Shown here: positions 1 through 5,278 of the stretch, piece by piece | How positions within the stretch are numbered: position 1 is the first letter of the stretch | Layout of the letters: each line of letters begins with the position of its first letter | Assembly: GCA_031256115.1 (NCBI GenBank) | Contig: JAIRRF010000079.1 | Location: forward strand, 1 to 6,627 | Reading direction: 5' to 3' | Length of the DNA: 6,627 bases | Source of the DNA: Treponema sp. | GTDB taxonomy: Bacteria > Spirochaetota > Spirochaetia > Treponematales > Breznakiellaceae | The notes under the pieces: generated by a model | Databases searched by the model: none | What the model saw: the letters and a program-made list of their open reading frames with translations, nothing else | Told to the model about the DNA's origin: nothing | Translations under genes and position numbers: made by a program

Positions 1-1
1 C

Positions 2-895
2 GCTACTTTTGCCTTTACAGTTCAATTGAAGCATGGATCAGAGAAAGCACAAAGTTTTTTTGACCAGGATGTTAACTGGAAGAATGTCCGTATACTTGTT
101 ATTGACGATTCTGTTGATATATTGGAGTATTTTCGGGAAATAACGCATGGATACGGTGTAATCTGCGATACAGCCATAAGCGGAGAAGAAGCGCTCCGGC
201 TTGTTGACCAAAACGGCGCTTACCATATCTACTTTGTGGACTGGAAAATGCCGGGCATGGACAGCCTGGAGCTAACGAAAGAATTAAAGGCAAGATCTTC
301 GGAAAAGTCCGTGGTGATTATGATGTCCGCCGCAGACTGGAACGCGATCGAAGAAAAGGCAAAAAAAGCAGGGGTTGACAAATTTTTATCCAAACCATTA
401 TTCCCGTCTTTCATTGTGGACACCATGAACGAAGCACTGGGTCTTGACCGGCAGCAGATAGAGAAAGCGCAGACGGACATATCCGGCATATTCGCAGATC
501 ATTGTATTCTGCTGGCCGAAGACGTTGAAATTAACCGGGAGATTGTTCTTGCGCTCCTTGAACCGTCACAAATGAAGATAGATTGCGCTGAAAACGGAGC
601 GGAAGCCGTCCAAAAATTCATTGAATCCCCCGGCAGTTACGATATGATATTTATGGATGTACAAATGCCTGAAATGGATGGGTTCGAAGCGACACGGCGT
701 ATCAGGGCGCTGGACATTCCTAATGCAAAAACAATTCCTATTGTAGCCATGACTGCAAACGTATTTAAGGAAGATATAGATAACAGCCTGAATGCCGGTA
801 TGAACGACCACATAGGAAAACCATTGGATTTTAACGTTCTTCTGAAAAAACTGCACAAATACTTGCCGGAAAAAAGCATTACAGGTATCGTTTAG
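2..895 (+). CDS. Hybrid sensor histidine kinase, C-terminal part with two receiver domains (5' truncated)
   Basis: The reading frame is open back to the window edge, so the TTG at base 26 is an internal Leu codon rather than a start. The first residues read ATFAFTVQLK, matching the usual end of a kinase ATPase domain (GSTFxFTxxL). Counting from base 26, receiver domain 1 spans about residues 21-138: acidic pair D27/D28, phospho-acceptor D72 in VDWKMPGMD, and K123 in SKP. Receiver domain 2 spans about 158-282: E165/D166, phospho-acceptor D211 in MDVQMPEMDG, T243, and K265 in GKP. Both look competent for phosphorylation. No HPt domain follows, so onward phosphotransfer would need a separate protein. 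The kinase and sensor domains lie outside the window, so the signal sensed is unknown. A stand-alone dual-receiver protein is less likely because of the ATPase-like tail. Confidence 0.88.
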   Translation, partial: ATFAFTVQLKHGSEKAQSFFDQDVNWKNVRILVIDDSVDILEYFREITHGYGVICDTAISGEEALRLVDQNGAYHIYFVDWKMPGMDSLELTKELKARSSEKSVVIMMSAADWNAIEEKAKKAGVDKFLSKPLFPSFIVDTMNEALGLDRQQIEKAQTDISGIFADHCILLAEDVEINREIVLALLEPSQMKIDCAENGAEAVQKFIESPGSYDMIFMDVQMPEMDGFEATRRIRALDIPNAKTIPIVAMTANVFKEDIDNSLNAGMNDHIGKPLDFNVLLKKLHKYLPEKSITGIV

Positions 896-2055
896 GGTTC
901 TCTTCTTCTGATAAACGCATCCTTATAGCCCATGACCTGGAACTTTCTTAAAAGAGCACCGGATTCTCCCTGGTTGACAGGACCTATCAGAATACGATAA
1001 GGGAATGCGGTATCTTCCATACAAAGAACAGTCCGCGGATAGTCTTTTAATTTGGCTAATTCAAATTCTACAGCGGACACATCCCTGGAAGCTGTTATCT
1101 GAAGGTAGAATTTTCCCATTTCCAACTGTGATAGTGATACGGCGCGGACAGAAAAGATTTGAACCACGGAATCTGCTGTCCGGGGTGGAATTACGCTCCC
1201 ATATGGAGGCCTTTCTTCTGCCGGGATTAACGAATATTCATATGCCGCAGCATCTCTTTCAGTCTCAACTTTTTCCGGTAGTTTTTTTTCCGGTTCGACG
1301 GGAACAGCAGGCAAGGAAACAGCCGGAAGATCAAATACCACGGGGCTTTCAGAGCCGGATACTAAAGCTATGGCATCGTTAATTTCGGGACTATCCGAAA
1401 TAGTATCCGGGATACTATCCGGAATTGTATTCGGAACAGTATCCGGCAAAGCTGAACTTAATCCTTCCTGCCCCGATTGGATATCAGAAGAATCAGTTTC
1501 TTCCTGTTGGACAACCGGCGCCGTAACTAATGGTACCAAAGGTACATCGGTCCAATCCCTTCCGGGAATAACACGCCGCGGCTCGGTTGGAACTGGGCCT
1601 CCCCCGTATTCACTTTGTGGAGGAGTTGCAGACGGATTATTTCTTCCGTAAACGCTGTCTACAGCCGCCTGTGGATCAAAATCAGGATCTCCTGAACGGT
1701 ATTCTTCAGTGAAGCGGGAATATGCTACCGGATCCGAAAGACTCGTTATCCTTATCCTTCCAACGGTACGGCTCTGAAGCCCCACAGTTTCGGCAGCTTC
1801 CCGGGATAATACAGCCAGCAATCCCGGGGCGTCAAGTCCTGCAATAACAATGGCCCTGATTGTTTTTTCTGTTTCAAGATTTTTTATTTCTACAACGGTA
1901 TTTTTGGGAAAAGAATTGGTTTCAATATAAAATCCCGGCTGTGGATTTGCAGAAACCGCCGCCGTTCCTTCCCAAAAGGAAGTTCCCCACAGGGAAATCA
2001 CCGGAAGAAACAGAACAGCAAACAGTAAAACAATTGCAAGGCAGGACTTTTTCAT
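892..2055 (-). CDS. Secreted RlpA-like barrel protein with C-terminal SPOR domain
   Basis: A 387-residue protein with a clear N-terminal signal sequence (MKK, then a hydrophobic stretch to about residue 22). Residues about 41-104 resemble the RlpA double-psi beta-barrel: NTVVEIKNLET aligns with the family's NTxVxVTNLxNG, and LSREAAETVGL with LSRAAAxxLGM. The region normally carrying the catalytic His and the NDRGP loop is altered (GLDAPG), so lytic activity is doubtful. Residues about 110-310 are a Pro/Ser/Asp-rich low-complexity linker containing a four-residue repeat. Residues about 315-385 fit a SPOR domain (KFYLQITAS start, YRILIGPV core, GYKDAFIRR end), a fold that binds denuded septal peptidoglycan. 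The start ATG has an AGGG ribosome site, and the upstream gene ends only four bases away, so the two are probably co-transcribed and coupled. A role in septal or envelope peptidoglycan is inferred. No lipobox Cys is obvious. Confidence 0.75.
   Translation of the reverse strand: MKKSCLAIVLLFAVLFLPVISLWGTSFWEGTAAVSANPQPGFYIETNSFPKNTVVEIKNLETEKTIRAIVIAGLDAPGLLAVLSREAAETVGLQSRTVGRIRITSLSDPVAYSRFTEEYRSGDPDFDPQAAVDSVYGRNNPSATPPQSEYGGGPVPTEPRRVIPGRDWTDVPLVPLVTAPVVQQEETDSSDIQSGQEGLSSALPDTVPNTIPDSIPDTISDSPEINDAIALVSGSESPVVFDLPAVSLPAVPVEPEKKLPEKVETERDAAAYEYSLIPAEERPPYGSVIPPRTADSVVQIFSVRAVSLSQLEMGKFYLQITASRDVSAVEFELAKLKDYPRTVLCMEDTAFPYRILIGPVNQGESGALLRKFQVMGYKDAFIRRREP
1391..1450. repeat. Five tandem 12-bp units in the RlpA/SPOR linker
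   Basis: Five consecutive 12-base units on the + strand follow the pattern STATYCGRNANN: ctatccgaaata, gtatccgggata, ctatccggaatt, gtattcggaaca and gtatccggcaaa. On the coding (minus) strand they encode a four-residue period (PDTV, PNTI, PDSI, PDTI, SDSP-like) at about residues 204-223. The period is a multiple of three, so gain or loss of a unit would only change linker length. Confidence 0.8.
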
Positions 2056-2059
2056 TACT

Positions 2060-2554
2060 TTACCCTTTTACCAGCAGCCTGGGTATTAATTTTCCTGCAT
2101 TCTGCTTCGCAATTAGGAATTCTTCATCGGCAGTTTTTTTGGTCCATCCGGTAATGGATGTCTCGTAAAGGAGGGATCCGGTAGAAACCTGAAAAACTTT
2201 AAGTAAAACTTCATTTGGATATTCAGGCAACTTTTCCTGGTTATTTCCGGAATAATTCAAAAGTACCAGAACAAAAAAATCCGCGCCTCCCAACCTGGCT
2301 TCGTTAAAATCCCGCATGACATCCGGAGGCAGCGAACCGCTTATTTCCTTAATATGCATAACCGGGGCATTAAAAACGATATGACCCGCATCAAAAAAAG
2401 CATCCATCAGGCCGCTTTCCCAAATCGAAGCAGATATTGAACTTTTTACTCCGGGAGGAAGTCCTGCTTCAACTACCAAAACAGATACTGTCGCCGCCCT
2501 AAGGGACATTAAACCCATACAGGTAAGGATCAGTGCCATACTAAGCTTTTTCAT
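2060..2554 (-). CDS. Small secreted protein of unknown function
   Basis: A 164-residue protein beginning MKKLSMALILTCMGLMSLRA, a good Sec signal peptide with probable cleavage after Ala20 in the LRA/ATV context, giving a periplasmic or outer-surface protein of about 144 residues. The ATG at 2554 has a strong GGAGG ribosome site (2560-2564 on the complementary strand). Visible features are a beta-strand-like start (TVSVLVVEAG), a middle segment with WESGLMDAFFDAGHIVFNAP, and hydrophobic strands (FFVLVLLNY, EVLLKVFQV, LLYETSITGW) suggesting a compact alpha/beta fold. There is no Cys in the mature part and no catalytic signature I recognise. It is the first gene of a minus-strand pair; its stop lies four bases before the start of the RlpA/SPOR gene, so a shared envelope role is plausible but unproven. 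Confidence 0.75.
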   Translation of the reverse strand: MKKLSMALILTCMGLMSLRAATVSVLVVEAGLPPGVKSSISASIWESGLMDAFFDAGHIVFNAPVMHIKEISGSLPPDVMRDFNEARLGGADFFVLVLLNYSGNNQEKLPEYPNEVLLKVFQVSTGSLLYETSITGWTKKTADEEFLIAKQNAGKLIPRLLVKG

Positions 2555-2571
2555 ATAATCCTCCGCTTATA

Positions 2572-2599
2572 TTGTCGGAAAGTTTTAAAGTAAAATAAA
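2572..2599 (+). promoter_or_regulatory. Weak sigma-70-like promoter candidate ahead of the structured region
   Basis: TTGTCG (2572-2577) and AATAAA (2594-2599) are separated by 16 bases, each matching the consensus at four of six positions. Initiation would fall near 2606, just before the 21-bp hairpin, and would place both palindromes in one transcript leading to loaP. This is a pattern match in AT-rich DNA only, and the spacing is one base short of ideal. Confidence 0.2.
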
Positions 2600-2612
2600 C
2601 CCCAATTTTCCA

Positions 2613-2662
2613 CATTTGCATCCGGGTGTTCCTAATAACCCAGGAACACCCGGATACAAATG
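2613..2662. repeat. Near-perfect 21-bp hairpin with 8-base loop
   Basis: The left arm 2613-2633 and right arm 2642-2662 are complementary at 20 of 21 positions, with loop AATAACCC. The core TCCGGGTGTTCCT/AGGAACACCCGGA is perfect. The only discrepancy (C2619 against A2656) would be a G:U pair in minus-strand RNA. No T-tract follows on the + strand (GCGGTAG) and none of useful length on the minus strand (GTGGAAAA), so it is not a standard intrinsic terminator. It sits about 59 bases upstream of the minus-strand start codon. It could be an RNA stabiliser, a dispersed palindromic repeat, or a protein-binding site. Confidence 0.85.
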
Positions 2663-2696
2663 CGGTAGTTTAGGATTTTATTACCCGGTGATAGTC

Positions 2697-2988
2697 TTTA
2701 CACCAGGAAATGAACGCATTGGCGCTGCAATCCAATGCATGGATGTAGAATTTTCCAATGAAGTATACTCGCAATGTATGCGCCTTGCAGGGGGTCTCTG
2801 CTTTACCGGAGGCGTATGGCATGCGAATAAAAAAGCGACACCAAAGTGTCTGTGGAAAAAAGCCATGACCATCTAGCCTTCGGTAAGGCAGAACCCCCTG
2901 CAAGGTGTTTTTAGTCAGTAGTATACCTTATGGGCAAATTCCCCGTACCTGTGTTGGTTCTTGATACCAATGCATTTAATGCGGTAAA
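2697..2988 (+). ncRNA. Long fold-back RNA candidate: structured loaP leader or independent small RNA
   Basis: Several arm pairs share one centre near base 2844. From inside out: 2837-2841/2846-2850 (loop CAAA); 2815-2820/2862-2867; 2781-2813/2876-2907 (one bulged base, the strongest helix, containing CCTTGCAGGGGGT); 2755-2769/2920-2934; 2748-2753/2936-2941; 2732-2739/2950-2957; 2716-2722/2967-2973; and weakly 2697-2706/2982-2988. Nine non-canonical positions are G:U pairs in + strand RNA, against about three C:A positions that would favour the other strand; this points to a + strand RNA. The strongest helix is followed directly by GTTTTTAG (2907-2914), so the RNA could end near 2912, or this could act as an attenuator before loaP. 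I found no tmRNA, RNase P, SRP or known riboswitch core sequence. Exact ends are unknown. Confidence 0.55.
2781..2912 (+). terminator. Intrinsic terminator-like helix with T-tract before loaP
   Basis: The helix 2781-2813/2876-2907 contains a GC-rich block with five consecutive G:C pairs near its base and is followed by five T residues (2908-2912). The stem is far longer than a usual terminator and encloses about 60 bases with their own hairpins. Placed 84 bases before the loaP start, it could attenuate loaP transcription or form the 3' end of a small RNA. Confidence 0.4.
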
Positions 2989-2996
2989 TTGGGGTA

Positions 2997-3527
2997 GTGA
3001 ACTACTATGCTGTACAGGTAAAAACCAGAGCCGAAGAAAAATATATCCGTTTATTCAGGGCGCTTTGTCCGAATTGTACGATACCAATTTTTTTCCCAAA
3101 GAGGAAGGTTTCGGTTCGACGCCGGGGAGTAATGGTACAGACCACACCGGCAGTTTTTCCGGGTTATCTTTTCCTGGAATCCGAAGAGGAGCATCTTTAC
3201 CATTACCACTGGGAATTTCGTCGTACAGAAGGTTTTTTTCGTTTTCTTAAATCCAACCGGAATATTCAGCCCCTATCAGGACGGGATTTGGAAACGGTAC
3301 TTCATTTTATAAAGAAAACAGGACCCCTGGCCGGAATTTCCCAGGTGTATTTTGACGAAAATTTCCGGATCGTAGTTGTTGACGGCCCCCTTGCAGGACT
3401 GGAAGGAAACATTGTAAAAGTAGACAGACGAAAAAAACGGGCAAAAATAAAGCTTGATTTATACGACGATTCGTTTACTATTGATTTGGGATTTGAACTT
3501 ATCGATAAAGCATCGGGACAGCGGTAA
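2997..3527 (+). CDS. loaP: NusG-family specialised transcription antiterminator, LoaP type
   Basis: A 176-residue NusG paralogue. Residues 1-90 form the NGN domain: MNYYAVQVKTRAEEKY is the typical opening (YAVQVKTG-like), and FPGYLFLE at 54-61 matches the family PGYxxV strand that contacts RNA polymerase. Residues about 123-170 form a KOW domain (VVVDGPLAGLEGNIVKVDRR). The basic run RRKKRAKIK at 144-152 and basic K35/R36/K37 with R41-R43 are suited to nucleic-acid contact. The start is GTG at 2997, chosen because the conserved N-terminus begins there; only a weak, close GGGG (2991-2994) precedes it, so initiation may be inefficient or regulated. It lies directly upstream of sugar-nucleotide genes, the usual setting for LoaP/RfaH-like factors, which travel with polymerase and suppress termination in long polysaccharide or secondary-metabolite operons. 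It is not the housekeeping NusG: no secE or ribosomal genes flank it. Confidence 0.85.
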   Translation: MNYYAVQVKTRAEEKYIRLFRALCPNCTIPIFFPKRKVSVRRRGVMVQTTPAVFPGYLFLESEEEHLYHYHWEFRRTEGFFRFLKSNRNIQPLSGRDLETVLHFIKKTGPLAGISQVYFDENFRIVVVDGPLAGLEGNIVKVDRRKKRAKIKLDLYDDSFTIDLGFELIDKASGQR

Positions 3528-3535
3528 GAAAATGA

Positions 3536-3558
3536 GCTAGGAGTTTGTCGGGCTTAGC
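3536..3558 (+). promoter_or_regulatory. Hairpin in the loaP-to-dehydratase leader, possible LoaP recognition element
   Basis: GCTAGG (3536-3541) pairs with CTTAGC (3553-3558), six pairs including one G:U, closing an 11-base loop (AGTTTGTCGGG). It lies nine bases after the loaP stop and upstream of a terminator-like hairpin. A recognition hairpin before a terminator is the arrangement expected for LoaP action, but I cannot match the sequence to a known LoaP target. Confidence 0.35.
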
Positions 3559-3581
3559 ACAAATAAATAGAAAAATGCGAG

Positions 3582-3606
3582 AAAATGCAGTTTTTGAGCA
3601 TTTTTT
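3582..3606 (+). terminator. Weak terminator-like hairpin with duplicated 5' arm
   Basis: AAAATGC (3582-3588) and GCATTTT (3598-3604) form a seven-pair stem with a nine-base loop, and the T run continues to 3606. The same arm occurs just upstream as AAAAATGC (3571-3578), so two left arms compete for one right arm. The stem has only two G:C pairs, so termination would be weak and easily suppressed. Confidence 0.35.
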
Positions 3607-3623
3607 ACCCTACAAATTCCCAG

Positions 3624-3630
3624 GGAGGGG
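3624..3630 (+). promoter_or_regulatory. Strong ribosome binding site fixing the dehydratase start
   Basis: GGAGGGG lies two bases before the ATG at 3633, and GGGAGG lies slightly further out. It supports MKKTSRLYIIGAG as the true N-terminus. The upstream in-frame ATG at 3585 sits inside the terminator-like stem, lacks an SD, and would add 16 unconserved residues. Confidence 0.75.
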
Positions 3631-3632
3631 AA

Positions 3633-5198
3633 ATGAAAAAAACATCCCGGCTTTACATAATCGGCGCCGGATTTGCCGGCAGAACTTTGGCCGGTGAAAT
3701 AAAAGCAAAGGCCATATTGGGCAAAGTTGTTGCCTTCCTGGACGACAATTCAGCCAAGATCGGAACAAAAATTGAAGGTATCCCTGTTTTGGGGCCTATC
3801 AGGGACGTTGCCCGGCTTCTCAGGATGCAGAGCGCCGATGAAGCAATCATCGCCATTCCCAGTGCTTCCCGGGAGAATTTAGTCGAACTTCACGGGGTTC
3901 TTAAAAATGCCGGTTTCCGCCGGATCCGGATTCTTCCGGGTATATCCCAGATTATTGAAGGAAATGCCCACCTTATTCAAACCCGTTCCATTGATCCCCA
4001 GGATCTTTTGGGCCGGACACCGGCGCTAATTAATCTGAAAGAAAGTCTGGCATATCTTAGGGGAAAACGTGTCCTTGTAACAGGAGCCGGTGGTTCCATT
4101 GGGAGTGAATTATGCCGCCAGCTTCTTTCGGGCGGCGCAGCCCGGCTTTATCTTTTTGGCCACGGGGAAAATTCCATTTACCTAATCGATCGGGAACTCC
4201 GTATCCTTCAGGAAGAAGGAGTGGGTGAAAAAGCCACCATTGTACCGGTCATCGGGGATTTAAAAAACCGGGACTATATGTTCCACATCCTGGAACGGCT
4301 TAAAGCCGACGTGATTTTTCATACCGCCGCATACAAACATGTACCCATGATGGAGGAAAATCCCGTCGCAGCTGTTGAAAACAACCTATTCGGCACAAAA
4401 AACCTGATTGACGCGTCAAAATCCACCGGAGTAAAACGTTTTGTTCATATTACAACAGATAAAGCGGTAAATCCTGTTTCTGTTTACGGGGCTTCCAAAT
4501 ACATGAGTGAAAAGCTTGTCCTTTCCGCCGCTCTACCAAAGTTAAATCCGAAAAACTCCCCGGAAGATTCTATTGACGAAAGCAATTTTATGGTTGTCCG
4601 CTTTGGCAACGTTTTGGGTTCCCGGGGTTCAATTATGCTGCTCTTCCAAAAACAAATTGAAAAAGGCGGCCCCGTAACAATAACTCACCCGGACATGAAA
4701 CGCTGGTTTATGACAATCCCCGAAGCCTGCTCCCTTGTTTTAAAAGCCGGCGGAGTGGGCCAGAACGCCGGACTTTACCTCTTGGATATGGGCGAGCCCG
4801 TATTAATTCAGGATCTGGCAAAACAATTAATTCGCTTTTACGGCTTTGAACCGGACAAGGACATTAGAATTGTATATACCGGCGCAAGACCTGGTGAACG
4901 GCTTGACGAACTGCTTTGGGCGGATGATGAAGAACCGGTACCCACCGAGTATAACCGGATTCTAAAAGTAAAAAGCCGTTCTATGCTGTTAAACCATTCC
5001 CAAGACTTTGATCTAATGGGACTTATTAAGGAACTTAACGCAATTATCCATCTTGATCCCGGCCAACCTGAAAAGTACCGGAACAGTTTCCTTTTAAAAC
5101 AAATTTTAACAAAAGCCATTCCAAGCATGCAAAACAGACCGGGTACCTTTTTTCTTGATGACGAACAAAAAGCTAAAACTCCTGTATTAAGTCTATAA
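3633..5198 (+). CDS. UDP-N-acetylhexosamine 4,6-dehydratase-like enzyme (CapD/PglF/FlaA1 superfamily), membrane segment absent
   Basis: A 521-residue polysaccharide-biosynthesis protein. Residues 1-130 form an N-terminal Rossmann-like domain (YIIGAGFAG). The catalytic short-chain dehydrogenase domain follows: NAD-binding TGAGGSIG at 150-157, HTAAYKHVP at 230-238, TTDKAVNP around 275-280 with D276/K277, and YGASK with Y285 and K289. RFGNVLGSRGS, THPDMKRWFMTIPEA and TGARPGERLDELL are all family hallmarks. The expected reaction is NAD-dependent removal of water from UDP-GlcNAc (or a related sugar) to a 4-keto-6-deoxy intermediate. CapD/PglF/WbpM proteins usually carry about four N-terminal membrane helices; here the protein starts at the Rossmann domain, so it should be cytoplasmic. 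PglF/WbpM have Met where this enzyme has Tyr285, so it resembles FlaA1 there; product stereochemistry cannot be settled by eye. The next gene, an aminotransferase, is the expected partner. Confidence 0.85.
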   Translation: MKKTSRLYIIGAGFAGRTLAGEIKAKAILGKVVAFLDDNSAKIGTKIEGIPVLGPIRDVARLLRMQSADEAIIAIPSASRENLVELHGVLKNAGFRRIRILPGISQIIEGNAHLIQTRSIDPQDLLGRTPALINLKESLAYLRGKRVLVTGAGGSIGSELCRQLLSGGAARLYLFGHGENSIYLIDRELRILQEEGVGEKATIVPVIGDLKNRDYMFHILERLKADVIFHTAAYKHVPMMEENPVAAVENNLFGTKNLIDASKSTGVKRFVHITTDKAVNPVSVYGASKYMSEKLVLSAALPKLNPKNSPEDSIDESNFMVVRFGNVLGSRGSIMLLFQKQIEKGGPVTITHPDMKRWFMTIPEACSLVLKAGGVGQNAGLYLLDMGEPVLIQDLAKQLIRFYGFEPDKDIRIVYTGARPGERLDELLWADDEEPVPTEYNRILKVKSRSMLLNHSQDFDLMGLIKELNAIIHLDPGQPEKYRNSFLLKQILTKAIPSMQNRPGTFFLDDEQKAKTPVLSL

Positions 5199-5257
5199 TG
5201 TGTACCTTCGGTCCGCGAGTGTCGGATCCAGTGGTCCGGGGAAATTTTAATAATGCA

Positions 5258-5271
5258 CCGCCAGGAGGCGG
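5258..5271 (+). promoter_or_regulatory. Ribosome binding site enclosed in a GC hairpin
   Basis: AGGAGG (5263-5268) lies ten bases before the ATG at 5279 and identifies it as the start. CCGCC (5258-5262) and GGCGG (5267-5271) form a perfect five-pair, all-G:C stem with AGGA as the loop, so part of the SD is in the loop and part is paired. This could lower or gate translation of the aminotransferase. Confidence 0.55.
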
Positions 5272-5278
5272 CTTGTAC

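Larger units (their letters stand above)
2555..2996. other. Gene-free interval between divergent transcription units, rich in inverted repeats
   Basis: This stretch separates the minus-strand operon from loaP. Open frames exist here but lack ribosome sites and recognisable proteins, and they run through strong palindromes. The interval holds a 21-bp hairpin (2613-2662) and a long fold-back sequence (2697-2988). It must also carry the promoters for both directions. The complementary-strand SD at 2560-2564 leaves about 50 bases for the minus-strand promoter before the first hairpin. I could not pick that promoter with confidence: a TATAAG on the minus strand directly abuts the SD and is too close to serve as its -10. 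Confidence 0.7.

Noticed and set aside
26..28. TTG as the start of a stand-alone dual-receiver response regulator
   Set aside because: The frame is open to the window edge, and its first residues (ATFAFTVQL) fit the end of a kinase ATPase domain, so this is an internal codon of a longer hybrid kinase.
2616..2876. An 86-residue + strand frame, with two overlapping minus-strand frames, in the region before loaP
   Set aside because: It starts on TTG inside the hairpin, has no ribosome site or recognisable domain, and runs through the long palindrome, whose arms explain the open frames better.
2613..2957. Integron attC site or group II intron remnant
   Set aside because: No RYYYAAC/GTTRRRY pair flanks the hairpins, and no domain V-like short GAAA-capped stem was found.
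2732..2957. Definite 6S RNA assignment
   Set aside because: The rod shape with an interior bubble (2770-2780/2908-2919) is suggestive, but I could not recognise conserved bubble-flanking sequence, so I kept it as an unclassified structured RNA.
2659..2986. AATGCGGTA repeated directly at 2659-2667 and 2978-2986, as a target-site duplication of a mobile element
   Set aside because: A nine-base match in a 330-base interval is not rare, the copies are not centred on the palindrome, and the sequence just inside them shows no matching terminal inverted repeats.
2961..2990. TTGATA with TAAATT 18 bases apart as the loaP promoter
   Set aside because: Initiation would fall at the GTG start codon itself, leaving no leader or ribosome site.
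2930..3250. A 106-residue + strand frame overlapping loaP
   Set aside because: It overlaps the NusG-like gene out of frame and has no SD or homology; the loaP frame carries the conserved NGN and KOW motifs.
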